This document shows positions 8,090-16,439 of a DNA stretch of 39,883 bases, piece by piece. Position 1 is the first letter of the stretch. The number at the start of each line of letters is the position of its first letter. The position numbers were made by a program, and so were the translations under genes. A model generated the notes under the pieces. That model worked only from the letters and a program-made list of their open reading frames with translations. It did no database searches and had not been told where the DNA came from. This DNA is from Archaeoglobales archaeon. GTDB lineage: Archaea > Halobacteriota > Archaeoglobi > Archaeoglobales > Archaeoglobaceae. Location: assembly GCA_003662995.1 (NCBI GenBank), contig QMZC01000010.1, forward strand, positions 1-39,883, in the 5' to 3' direction.

Positions 8090-8530
8090 AAAATTAGTTT
8101 GGCTATGTCTCTTTGTGTGGAAAGGTTCATGAGCTGGTTGTTTGGTGATTGGATGGATTAGAGAAGAGACTAGATTGGAGGTTGTGTAAGCACCCTATAA
8201 CTTAAGCCAACACCTCTTGGAACTTTATCTTTTGCGGGCGGGAAGACTCCGTCCGTGAGGGCAGAGATGAAAGCCCGCTTTCACAGCACTCTCAACCCTT
8301 AAATATCTCCTGAACGGATTAAAAAACGTGCAAAACGAGAACATGAGGTGCCTTCTCATTCAACCCCATCTAACCAGGGAGCAGGAGATAGTTGCAGGAA
8401 ATAACAATACAACGCCGGCAAAGTATCCCCTTGGGGCGGTAAGGCTACGGCAAACCCGTCCCGAAGCCCCTCGCTCGCACAAGGGGGTGATTCACCGAAA
8501 ATTGATACAGATAAAAACATTAGATTTTAG
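8090..8530 (+). mobile_element. Possible decayed 3' ends of IS200/IS605-type tnpB elements
   Basis: No intact gene lies here. Two G/C-rich stretches stand out from A/T-rich surroundings: 8230-8285, where GCGGGC pairs with GCCCGC across a 30-base loop containing GAGATGAAAGCC, and 8395-8495, with AGCCCCT and AAGGGGG arms. Both resemble the structured 3' ends of tnpB genes and their guide RNA scaffolds. The short ORF 8328-8573 with NNNTTPAKYPLGAVR looks like the low-complexity tail of a TnpB protein. This is pattern resemblance only; comparison with the intact tnpB element at 34.1-35.5 kb shows a similar GATG-AAGCCC arrangement but no long identity. Confidence 0.25.
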
Positions 8531-8539
8531 GTTTTTCAT

Positions 8540-9221
8540 TCAAAGGACGCCCATCAACTCACTCATACAATAAATCACAAAATCTGCCTCTCTACCTTCT
8601 CTCTCAAAGAAGTTCCTATCTCCATACGCGGCATAAACCGTAACCATCCCGAGCTTTTTCCCAGCCTCAATGTCTCTCCTTATGCTGTCTCCAACTATAA
8701 TGGCTTCTTCGGCTTTAACTCCAAGCTTATCAAGGGCAAGTTTAATTGAATCCGGTTCTGGCTTTCTTTTCCCAGTCATGTCAGCTTGAAACAACAACAT
8801 CGAAAAAATGCAGCAATTTAGTCTTTTGCAGCCTATCTATTGCATTGCCGTTGCAAGCATCTGTTACAACGGCAAGCTTTAATCCCATTTCTTTCAGCTT
8901 CTCAAGCGTTTCCCTTACATGAGGATACGGCTTTATGCTGCTCAGCTTCACTTCCTCGTAAATCTTGCAGCACTCTTCAAATTTCTCCTTGCTGTAAGTA
9001 CCTTTATCTCTCATGTATTCTGCAATGTTTCTGTGATCTTCAAAGCCATATTTACCGCTAAGGAAGTATTGCAAAAGTTCCTCTTCGCTGCCGATACTGA
9101 TATAATCAATTACAGCCCTGCATGCCCTAATTTTAGCCTCAACAAAATCGAATAACGTGTTGTCCATATCAAATATAATAGCCCTTATCTTTCGATTTTT
9201 AACTCCATCAGCTTTCTGCAT
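8540..9221 (-). pseudogene. HAD-superfamily hydrolase, frameshifted
   Basis: Two minus-strand frames (9221 to 8781 and 8800 to 8540) form one HAD phosphatase of about 226 residues. Motif I is IIFDMDNTLFDF near residue 18, motif II is LAVVTDAC, the motif III lysine lies in TGKRKPEP and motif IV is VGDSIRRDIEAG. The frames meet near 8793, where VVVSS runs into a stop; removing one base from TTCAAGC restores VVSADMTGKRKPEP. The cap region of about 80 residues fits subfamily I. It overlaps the end of the PIN gene by 37 bases, so the two may be co-transcribed. All catalytic residues remain, so the frameshift is recent or a sequencing error. The substrate is unknown. Confidence 0.75.
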
Positions 9222-10192
9222 ATTTTAAGATCCCTCCTGAACTCTTTAGCAATCCTATCATCAAGAAACTTCAGCTTCAGCTCCTCATACCTGCTTTTTC
9301 CCCTAAACTCACCAAATATAAGTGTTGAGTTGAGTTTAATGACACCGAAAACAACGGCAAGATTATAAACAAGTTCAAGCATCTGCTCAGCCTTACAGTA
9401 ATCTGCCTTAATCGCATGAGGAATTTCAAATAGGAAATACTCAACACCCTCAATCTCACACAGATCAGTCATGGAAACATCGGCTGTGAGCAGCACTGGT
9501 AAGGCATTCTTCTCCCTCTCAAACCTCTTGATGGATTTAACTATGATCCTATCGTTCTCCTCCTTGTCTGAACTTCCAGCTCCTTCAATGCTTATTGCTG
9601 CATCCTTAACTCTCTTAAGCTCTCTGAGGGCTATGTAGGCAGCCCTTCTTGATCTCTTCATCCTTTTATTCACCCATTCATCGAGCAGGAAGCTCTGATA
9701 CCTAACAAGATTTTTGAGTTCATGTATCTGATGAGGCGAGAATTTGAAGTTAAGATTAGCTTCTATCTCACCCTTTACTGCATCAACTAAAACTATCTCG
9801 TTCTGCCTGAAGATTGAGGAGTTTGATATGAATCTGTGGTAGATCACGTTTGTGTCTGGGCAGAAGTAGACTTTTTTACTCATTCCCCTGTAATGCTTGA
9901 TTTTCTTCATGAATTTAGCCTCATTCTTATATTTCATTACTCCCGAGCTTAGTAGGCATTCGAGAAAATCGTTATAGTTGGGCATCTCATTCGAGTAATC
10001 GCCAAGCCTAGAACTTTTCACATCGAACTCTTGCCTGCCTACAAGCACCTTAATCCTGTATCCATCTTCATCTGACTTTGCTTTTAAAAGCTCGAATTTG
10101 TGGTAGAAGGGGAACATCACGCTCACCTCATCTTCCATGTTCAAAAGGATCTGCAGCTCATCCCTCGAAACTATTTCATCCATCTCCACCAC
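9185..10192 (-). CDS. PIN-domain nuclease paired with a CARF-like protein
   Basis: This 335-residue protein has an N-terminal domain of about 105 residues of unknown type and then a PIN-like nuclease domain. PIN acidic residues can be placed at D113 in FCPDTNVIYHRF, E142 or E144 in VKGEIEANL, D214 in ENDRIIVKS and D238 in LLTADVSMTD, the usual order for a metal-dependent RNase. The last 90 residues are helical and basic. The gene overlaps the CARF-like gene by 17 bases; the second methionine, ATG 10183, is an alternative start. Overlap suggests a coupled sensor-effector pair in which the nuclease is activated by the ligand bound to the CARF protein. That link is inference; the PIN call is from motif spacing. 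Confidence 0.65.
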   Translation of the reverse strand: MVEMDEIVSRDELQILLNMEDEVSVMFPFYHKFELLKAKSDEDGYRIKVLVGRQEFDVKSSRLGDYSNEMPNYNDFLECLLSSGVMKYKNEAKFMKKIKHYRGMSKKVYFCPDTNVIYHRFISNSSIFRQNEIVLVDAVKGEIEANLNFKFSPHQIHELKNLVRYQSFLLDEWVNKRMKRSRRAAYIALRELKRVKDAAISIEGAGSSDKEENDRIIVKSIKRFEREKNALPVLLTADVSMTDLCEIEGVEYFLFEIPHAIKADYCKAEQMLELVYNLAVVFGVIKLNSTLIFGEFRGKSRYEELKLKFLDDRIAKEFRRDLKICRKLMELKIER

Positions 10193-10672
10193 TTCTATAT
10201 GCCTTAACGTCTTCCATGAAGTCCTTTAGCTTTTGAATGTGCAGGGGAATCATCTTGTATGGCTTTGCTGCATTCTCAAGGCTCTTGATTGCCAAATAGA
10301 GGACGTAGTCAACGCCTATCTTCTCTGCAGACAGCAAAGCTCCAGCAACAAGCGCCTTTCTTCCTGGAGTTATGTCTATCGCTACCGTGTAATCCCTTTC
10401 TTTTAGACTCTTTATCGTGGAATTTATCCTCAAACCTGCCTCCACGAAATCTGCCTCTCTTATAACCTCACACTTTATCTCCGGCCTGAAGCCGAACTCC
10501 TTGGACAGAATTTCTATTCCTTTTACAGCTTTTTTGAGGCCATTTTCGTAAATCTCCTCGGCGAAGATGTAAATTACATCGGGATAGTAAGCTCTCTCAC
10601 TCAGCACGGCGTAGTAAGTGTTATCAGTGCCCAAGTTGATCTTCCCAATACCGTTATGTATGCCTTCTTCAT
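10176..10672 (-). pseudogene. CARF-domain-like sensor protein, N-terminus frameshifted
   Basis: The open frame from ATG 10634 gives 152 residues, but the true N-terminus lies upstream in another frame: ATG 10672 reads MKKAYITVLGRSTWALI, a classic first CARF strand and turn, and the frames join near 10621 if one A is added (TAACAC). The repaired protein has about 165 residues: a Rossmann-like fold with the ligand loop AIDITPGRKALVAGALL followed by a GVDYVLYL strand. This second motif (D-I/T-G-x-K) is a hallmark of CARF domains, which bind cyclic oligoadenylates made by type III CRISPR systems. There is no CRISPR locus in the window. It overlaps the PIN nuclease gene. If the shift is real, the ligand fold is destroyed. 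Confidence 0.65.
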
Positions 10673-10732
10673 GGTGTGGCCTTCCAATTTGGTTCTTACT
10701 AAACTCAATTTAAATTCAATCTGCCGATTTGC

Positions 10733-10846
10733 CTACACACAGAGTTTGCCTATTCTGTCGAGAATTTCGTAAACTTGCGGGATAGTTTGGAACCTTCTCA
10801 GCCCATCTCTTGTAGGTGGTCTTCTGTTCTTCCTCTTTTGCCCCAT
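10733..10846 (-). CDS. Short ORF of 37 codons, unknown
   Basis: ATG 10846 to TAG 10733 encodes MGQKRKNRRPPTRDGLRRFQ and then TIPQVYEILDRIGKLCV. It is strongly basic at the start with an amphipathic end and may be a small RNA- or DNA-binding peptide or the N-terminus of a truncated gene. It is preceded at 10858-10890 by a repeat also found at 11783, which may hold its promoter. No family recognised. Confidence 0.3.
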   Translation of the reverse strand: MGQKRKNRRPPTRDGLRRFQTIPQVYEILDRIGKLCV

Positions 10847-10857
10847 TCTAAACACAA

Positions 10858-10890
10858 TAGTTGATTGATTTAATAATACTTAAAGTTTTT
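10858..10890 (+). repeat. 33-base direct repeat, copy 1
   Basis: TAGTTGATTGATTT-ATAATACT-AAA-TTTTT recurs at 11783-11815 with three or four differences. The copies lie 925 bases apart on either side of the Sm-like gene. Read on the minus strand, the copy ends 12 bases before ATG 10846 and contains A/T-rich promoter-like sequence. It may be a promoter/operator duplication. Confidence 0.45.
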
Positions 10891-11078
10891 GTTCAATTAA
10901 ATGAAAAAATGTTAATTGGTATCAAAACTGGCAATGGTTTTTGGAGTTTTTTATACAAGCACCATAACTCTACCTGCCATGAAACTTCGTGGCAAGGTAA
11001 CAAGTCTCTTAAGAGCGTACTTTTGATGAGTATTCAACTGTCTCTACTTCCAGATATCTTTTGTCCAGAATAGATGCT

Positions 11079-11378
11079 TCACAACTCTTTAACCTCCACA
11101 ACGCAATTCGAGTTGATAAGAACCAATTTTCTACCTTCACTCCTCATAGCAAAAAAGTAATCCGGAACTCTGGACGGTTCGACCAGTTCTCCTTCTACCA
11201 CATCATTTTCTACCCAAATTTTAACTTTTGTTCCTGAAGGTACAACTTCGTTAGGCCTCTCCAGAACGCCTTTAAAAACAGTTCCGTCCTCCATTGTGAT
11301 TTCTACAACTTTACCGACCATTGTTCCTAATCTTGATTTGATGTTCTCTCTTTTCCTTCCAAACAGCTTCTTGAACAT
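11079..11378 (-). CDS. Small beta-barrel protein, possibly Sm-like
   Basis: A 99-residue protein with a basic N-terminus (FKKLFGRKRENIKSRL). The segment GTMVGKVVEITMEDGTVFKG resembles an Sm1 motif: a strand, a glycine turn and the D-G of the beta2-beta3 hairpin. The end, KLVLINSNCVVEVKEL, resembles the Sm2 motif, although the usual R-G is replaced by N-S. Sm/Lsm proteins form rings that bind U-rich RNA. The spacing between motifs is longer than in archaeal SmAP proteins, so another small beta-barrel is possible. It stands alone, about 550 bases from the Argonaute gene and divergently oriented. Confidence 0.4.
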   Translation of the reverse strand: MFKKLFGRKRENIKSRLGTMVGKVVEITMEDGTVFKGVLERPNEVVPSGTKVKIWVENDVVEGELVEPSRVPDYFFAMRSEGRKLVLINSNCVVEVKEL

Positions 11379-11782
11379 GCAAATCTCGCTCTAATAAACA
11401 TCTCAAAAATTCTTAAGTTTTGTTCTCTTGAGAGAGTAATCTCTTTACAGCCTTTCTTAGCTTCCAAGTATTGTTAGGTATTCTTCTCTATTCATAATCA
11501 CCACTCTGACAGTTTATGATTCCTTTAAAGACATCATAAAATTTCCAATCTGCTACAAGGTCAAAAGATTTTTTACATCTTATAAACAGTTTTGTTGGGA
11601 AACGTGTACTACTCCTCTTCTATGCTTAAATAAGAGATGAAAAGTTCGCTGGATAGTGCGCGTATCTGATGGAAGTCTTGCTGTAAGTTCTAAACTCTCT
11701 ATCTCTGCATTGAATAGCTATGTATCATTAGGTATTTGATACTTGAAACTTGGTGATTGTACAACGATTGCGTTAATGTCTA
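11379..11782. other. A/T-rich intergenic region without a recognisable gene
   Basis: No ORF with protein-like composition crosses this stretch. On the minus strand at about 11425-11490 short coding-like pieces occur in different frames (for example LRKAVKRLLSQENKT), which might be an old gene trace, but this is too short to support. The minus-strand promoter of the Sm-like gene should lie in the first 50 bases. Confidence 0.4.
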
Positions 11783-11925
11783 TAGTTGATTGATTTCATA
11801 ATACTCAAATTTTTTATTTAAACTTATATAGTTGACTGTTTCGATAACAGTTGAGAAAAATTTTTAAACTTGATCGTCGAATGTAATAATAGTAATGTGT
11901 CAACACCTAAATTGGAGGTTGAGTA
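11783..11925 (+). promoter_or_regulatory. Control region of the Argonaute operon, with repeat copy 2 and an inverted repeat
   Basis: Copy 2 of the TAGTTGATTGATTT repeat occupies 11783-11815. At about 11828-11851 a related TAGTTGACTGTTTCGATAAC contains the inverted repeat ACTGTT-TCGAT-AACAGT. A TATA-like TTTTTAAAC lies at about 11860-11868, and the ribosome site GGAGGTTGAG ends just before ATG 11926. The arrangement suggests a regulator binding just upstream of the TATA box. Confidence 0.4.
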
Positions 11926-14232
11926 ATGAAGTACCTTAACCTATACAGCTCAAGGGCTAAGTTACCCGAAAAAATTCCGGGATATTATATAAGACTTGAG
12001 AATATACCTGCAGAGAAAAAGGCCGATAGACGAGCGTTTCTCCAGTCAATTGCTAATCGTTTAAACATAAAAGGTGTTGACTGCGCTGTTGTTCCAAAAC
12101 AGCTTACAGACAGCTTTGACATAGCCATCTTAAACTTATCTGAGGACAAAATAAGCAAGATTGAGAAGGGTTTGAGCAGATACGCTCCTAAAGTGGTGGG
12201 AGTGGAGAATGTAGAATCTGGAATAATCAAAGCTGCGTGGCAGAACAGGGTTAGAACACACCTAACCAAAAAAGGACTTATCAAAATAGGAGACCGGTAC
12301 ATTCTAAAGAAGGACATGCTGAGTGACAGCAATTATAAATCAGCACTCAGAATTCAAGCTGTTATTCTGAATGGGTATCCTTCAATGTACATAGATCCCA
12401 GAACAAGAGTAATGATTTCCTTATCTAACGAAATCATCAGTAAAGCTGACGAACTTGATGGAGAGTCAGAAATCAGGGTCAGAGTTCTGCCCAACTGGAC
12501 TGGAGGAATACTTATGGGGAAGAGCGGATTCAAGGCTGGAGAAAAGGAGTTCCCTTATGGAAGTAAAATGTACAGCGGAGATAAATACTGGAGAGTTAGG
12601 TATAGTATTGATTTTATCACCGCTGAGGATGAGATGCTTGACGTTTACATCCCATCCTATGAGAGAACTTTCTCCTATCCCAGAAAGTGTGTTTTCTTAG
12701 AATTTAGAAGGGGCATGACTCTACCAGACAACCTCAAAAAGGATCCTGATTTGAGAGTCAAAGAATCCTTAGGGTTTATCAAGAGAATACAGCCTATACA
12801 GTTCATCAACAGAAGACTTGAGTTTGTTGGACCCATAACTGTCTCAGATATGGGATTTAAAGAGTATAATTATCCTTCGGGGAGCAACTTCTACGTTATA
12901 GTTGGAGGGCACAACAGAGTTGCCATCAGCAGAGTACATAGTGCCTTGAGAAAACACGGCCCCTTCGCCGGAGCAATTGGCGGAAGGTACATTGTGTTCT
13001 ACCCAGACGAAATCAACCGGAAACTCGTGGAAGATGCTTTTAATAAAGTTGAAAATACTTACTCAGGCTTAAAGCTGGGGGAGCTTAAGCCATATACTGG
13101 AGTAGGAGATAGAGGGTTTATTGAAACCGGAACCAAAGTAACTGATTACACGTCAGCCATCATGGAAGCTAGACCCAAGCTCAACTCATTTAAGGATAGG
13201 CTAATTACAGTCGTTGTTCTGCCTTCAAATTACGCATCTGAGGTTTACTATAAGTCCAGAAGCAAATTGTTTGACAGAATCTTTGGCTTCAATCCATTGA
13301 GGGTTCAGTCTGTCATGGCTGAAACAATAAACGAGATGGCTGAAAGTGGAAATACTGCCTATCCGGCTTCCGTCAACATCGCCTCACAGTGCTACATCAA
13401 GCTCGGAGGAACGGGGTCAGCAATATGGGTGCTTGATGAAGCAGCTGACACACCGATAAGAGGAATATCCGCTGGCTCATCCTGCTACGCATATCACGAT
13501 GTATCTAGGCGTCCAAAGATGAAGGCATCTGCAACAGCCTATAGTGCATTAACGGATCCTTACGGAAGGTTCATAGCAACTGGAACAAAGCCCGTGGGAG
13601 GTGAAAAGCTGACACCAACAACGTTCTACGATATCATCATCGAGCTGCTGGAGAAAATAGCCATCTTCAATGGAAGATTTAAAGAAATAGATAAAAGGAG
13701 GAAGTTCGAGTTCAAGCGACTTGTCTTTGCAAAGGATGGCATTATAAGAGATGAGGAGGCAGAGATGATGGAGAAAGTAATTCTTGAGGGAGTTCCAGAA
13801 GAGGGCAGAGATCCAATCTGGCAGGTGATTAAAAACATTCCAATGCTGCCGAACGATCTTGTAATGGACATAATTGGAGTAAACAAGTCTCCTAACAAAA
13901 GATTATTCGAATTCAATGGAAAATACAGGAATGTTGGCGAGGGAACTGCAATATCTTTCAACGAGAGAACAGGCCTTCTCGTTTCTTCATCAACCCATGT
14001 CGGAACGATTCAGCCATTAGAAATCACGCTGCACTGCCACATCTACCTCAATACCAATGTGCCCACGCCACATATTTCGGAAATAATGGACGAGTACTTC
14101 AGGCTGACTCATCTGGACTGGGCATCCATATTCAAACAAGGAAAATATGCGCTTCCGCAAATATTAACGCAGAATTTAGGAGAGAACGTGTCAGCTGGGG
14201 TAGTAGTTCCTGAGGACATGGTTCTGCTGTAA
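11926..14232 (+). CDS. Long prokaryotic Argonaute with degenerate catalytic site (long-B type)
   Basis: The 768-residue protein aligns by eye with the MID and PIWI domains of archaeal Argonautes such as that of Pyrococcus. MID has VVLPSNYASEVYYKSRSKLF and LRVQSVMAETIN (residues about 430-467), which could supply the Y/K...Q side of the 5'-phosphate pocket; a further lysine is in YIKLGG. In PIWI the first catalytic aspartate (G-I-D) is S515 in IRGISAG; E560 in VGGEKL may match the glutamate finger; D604 in FAKDGIIRDEE matches the R-D-G motif; and the last catalytic H/D falls at T748 in ALPQILTQN. It therefore probably binds a guide but does not slice. The roughly 430 residues before MID fit N, linker and PAZ. 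A strong ribosome site precedes ATG 11926. Three genes follow on the same strand and are candidate effectors. Confidence 0.85.
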   Translation: MKYLNLYSSRAKLPEKIPGYYIRLENIPAEKKADRRAFLQSIANRLNIKGVDCAVVPKQLTDSFDIAILNLSEDKISKIEKGLSRYAPKVVGVENVESGIIKAAWQNRVRTHLTKKGLIKIGDRYILKKDMLSDSNYKSALRIQAVILNGYPSMYIDPRTRVMISLSNEIISKADELDGESEIRVRVLPNWTGGILMGKSGFKAGEKEFPYGSKMYSGDKYWRVRYSIDFITAEDEMLDVYIPSYERTFSYPRKCVFLEFRRGMTLPDNLKKDPDLRVKESLGFIKRIQPIQFINRRLEFVGPITVSDMGFKEYNYPSGSNFYVIVGGHNRVAISRVHSALRKHGPFAGAIGGRYIVFYPDEINRKLVEDAFNKVENTYSGLKLGELKPYTGVGDRGFIETGTKVTDYTSAIMEARPKLNSFKDRLITVVVLPSNYASEVYYKSRSKLFDRIFGFNPLRVQSVMAETINEMAESGNTAYPASVNIASQCYIKLGGTGSAIWVLDEAADTPIRGISAGSSCYAYHDVSRRPKMKASATAYSALTDPYGRFIATGTKPVGGEKLTPTTFYDIIIELLEKIAIFNGRFKEIDKRRKFEFKRLVFAKDGIIRDEEAEMMEKVILEGVPEEGRDPIWQVIKNIPMLPNDLVMDIIGVNKSPNKRLFEFNGKYRNVGEGTAISFNERTGLLVSSSTHVGTIQPLEITLHCHIYLNTNVPTPHISEIMDEYFRLTHLDWASIFKQGKYALPQILTQNLGENVSAGVVVPEDMVLL

Positions 14233-14280
14233 ATAAGCTGTTGATTAGAAAGATTGAAAATTTCTTTTTGGTGAGAGACA

Positions 14281-15156
14281 ATGTTGATTTCCACTCATGT
14301 GCTTCTTGTAAAGGCAGCTGTTGATGTTGCAAGAAGAGAAGGCTACCTGATCAACAAGAGTGTGCTAGATCTCTGGGATTATGCTGTATGCGTGCAGAAA
14401 AGACTGCTTGGTGATAAAGCCTTTAGAGATTTCATACAGGAGAGAGAAAAGAGGAGCTGGATGTATGCAGAGTTGCCTAAACCGCTGGAAGAGGGTGTTT
14501 ATGCCACGTGCTGGTTGGAAGATTCCATAGAGAATAGGGAAAGAAAGAGTCGCGAGGAAGCTATACGTGAAGCTGTAAACCTCCTAAGGCTTGCAAGAGC
14601 GCTGTGGGTGCAAAATGGTGACAACTCTAAAGTTGCTATCGGCTCGCAAAAACTGAAAGGTGACAGAGCTGCAGCAATGTACCTTGCTGGCTGCGTTATG
14701 CGCACGGTTCATGATGCGATTTGCAACTTAAACAACTTACCTGAATGTGATAACATCCACGATGAAGTAAAAAAGGGTTTCAATGATGCCAATGAAACGG
14801 CTTTAAGGAAGATTTCAAAGGTTAAGCGGGAGAGGACACCAGAGAAGGCATTGAAGGGGGCAGCATACTATAGCGGGCTTACCATGGGCTACGTAATTAA
14901 AAATGCTGATCAAACCATTGCAGGAAAATACAAAATAGCTAGGGCCGTTTATAAAATAGCATCTCCGGCACTACTTGGATTCGGAGTTCTAGCAGGATAT
15001 ACATTGGCATCTGCAAGTGTTGTGGGCACGCTTCTACCACTGCTTGTTGTGAGCAGCATTTTGGTTGCGCTAAAGCTCATACAATCAGCTGTAAGTAGGC
15101 TTGGTGAGAAGATTAAGTGGGCTTACGGTGTTTTGGAAGAGAACTTGGTCGTTTGA
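14281..15156 (+). CDS. Unknown helical protein with C-terminal membrane hairpin, Argonaute operon
   Basis: I do not recognise this 291-residue protein. The first 220 residues are charged and helical, with a possible membrane-free domain including LINKSVLDLWDYAVCVQKRL and a cysteine-containing stretch AAMYLAGCVMRTVHDAICNL. Residues about 227-275 form two hydrophobic helices (ASPALLGFGVLAGYTLASAS and VVGTLLPLLVVSSILVALKL), followed by a short amphipathic tail. It lies 48 bases after the Argonaute gene with a GGTGAG ribosome site and 15 bases before the next gene, so it is very likely co-transcribed. By analogy with inactive Argonautes that act through a membrane protein, it could be a membrane-damaging effector; this is inference only. 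Confidence 0.6.
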   Translation: MLISTHVLLVKAAVDVARREGYLINKSVLDLWDYAVCVQKRLLGDKAFRDFIQEREKRSWMYAELPKPLEEGVYATCWLEDSIENRERKSREEAIREAVNLLRLARALWVQNGDNSKVAIGSQKLKGDRAAAMYLAGCVMRTVHDAICNLNNLPECDNIHDEVKKGFNDANETALRKISKVKRERTPEKALKGAAYYSGLTMGYVIKNADQTIAGKYKIARAVYKIASPALLGFGVLAGYTLASASVVGTLLPLLVVSSILVALKLIQSAVSRLGEKIKWAYGVLEENLVV

Positions 15157-15171
15157 GAAGGAGGATTAGTA

Positions 15172-16305
15172 ATGCTGAGCAATTCATATGCTAGATCAAG
15201 TGCATTAGTGGTAACCTTACTAACACTACTAGGGGTGTTCTTCAGCGTTAGTTCATACAAAACTGTCGGCACATTCTACCATGCTATCAATCTCAAACTT
15301 GGATTCATCAGTTCAACGATTGGATCAATAAATAAAGACTTCATCGATCTTCTTCTCATCGTTTACTTTGCATCCTTCATGTTCTCGGGTCTTAAGGAGA
15401 CTAAAGTACTGTATAAGGTTTTATACGTCGTACTTGCTGGGCCTTTCGCACTTAGCTTAGTTTTAGGAGATATAGAAGATGCAGCAGTATTATGGGGCAT
15501 CGTGCTGCTGTTGGGTGCATTGAAGCTTAGAGTTCAGCTGTTTGAGAAGTCTGGAGAGATTAAAAATGAGTGTGTGAAGATCTATGCTGCTAAATGCGTC
15601 TACAAAACAAGAATTACCCACAGAGAATTTGTCGATGCAGCTGGATGCATTGCTCCGCTTATAATAGCTTCAGCAGCACTCAAACCGTACATGAACGTTT
15701 ACGCGCTCTACCTCTTTGCAATTTACCTTACCATGTTTGTAATACCAGCATATGCAGTCGTTTCACGGTTTGCAGAAGAAGGTATAGATGGGGACTTGCT
15801 CGTCGGTGCTCTTACAGCAGCATTCTTTGGCTGGGGAACTTCTGGTTATTTAAGCCATCTTGGCTGGAGCGTTCCATCACATCCATTGATATTTGCGTTT
15901 GCAGTTTTTGGGGCGTTGATCGGATCTGATACAGTAAGGTATCTGATTGGCAGGTGGAAGTACAGATACAAGCTGAGAAACTACAGCTTCGAAAGCGTAG
16001 TAGGTGGTGCTGGCGTGTTCGATGGAATAATAACTGGAGGTATTCTTGCTGTCGTTGTCTACTACCTCTTAAACACGGACTGGTGGATTGTTGTTCTGGG
16101 GCTGGTGAGCCTTTACTTGCTCAGTCGCTACATGTCTACTGTAATAACAATCTTCACGTTTTTACTCTTTGGAGTTTTTCTTTGGATAGTCTGGGAAGCG
16201 ATAAAAGATGGTATGCCAATGGAATATGCTGTGATGGCTGTAATCGTCCTTGCGGCAATACTATTGGCAGGATTGAGTTATGCAAAGAAATCGATACGCT
16301 TTTAA
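15172..16305 (+). CDS. Polytopic membrane protein, DUF1614-like, Argonaute operon
   Basis: This 377-residue protein has about ten to eleven hydrophobic helices. The segment FGALIGSDTVRYLIGRW, then VVGGAGVFDGIITGGILAVV, closely resembles the DUF1614 signature (IGADL... GGAGTFDGI). DUF1614 proteins are archaeal and bacterial membrane proteins of unknown function. Compared with the usual form, I-G-A-D is I-G-S-D and the N-terminal part looks divergent. A strong ribosome site (GAAGGAGGA) precedes ATG 15172, 15 bases after the upstream stop. Presence of such a protein in an Argonaute operon is unexpected; it could be an effector, a membrane anchor or a neighbour without functional link. Confidence 0.6.
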   Translation: MLSNSYARSSALVVTLLTLLGVFFSVSSYKTVGTFYHAINLKLGFISSTIGSINKDFIDLLLIVYFASFMFSGLKETKVLYKVLYVVLAGPFALSLVLGDIEDAAVLWGIVLLLGALKLRVQLFEKSGEIKNECVKIYAAKCVYKTRITHREFVDAAGCIAPLIIASAALKPYMNVYALYLFAIYLTMFVIPAYAVVSRFAEEGIDGDLLVGALTAAFFGWGTSGYLSHLGWSVPSHPLIFAFAVFGALIGSDTVRYLIGRWKYRYKLRNYSFESVVGGAGVFDGIITGGILAVVVYYLLNTDWWIVVLGLVSLYLLSRYMSTVITIFTFLLFGVFLWIVWEAIKDGMPMEYAVMAVIVLAAILLAGLSYAKKSIRF

Positions 16306-16439
16306 TTTCCAGAACAGTTCCCATCAAACTTTCAAATTTTAATTTAATCTCTTTGTGGTAATCAGACATGTCCAGTCCAGTAATGTTTATATATGCTGAA
16401 TATAAAATTTTTACAATATCTTTTTCAGGTGGCGAATTC

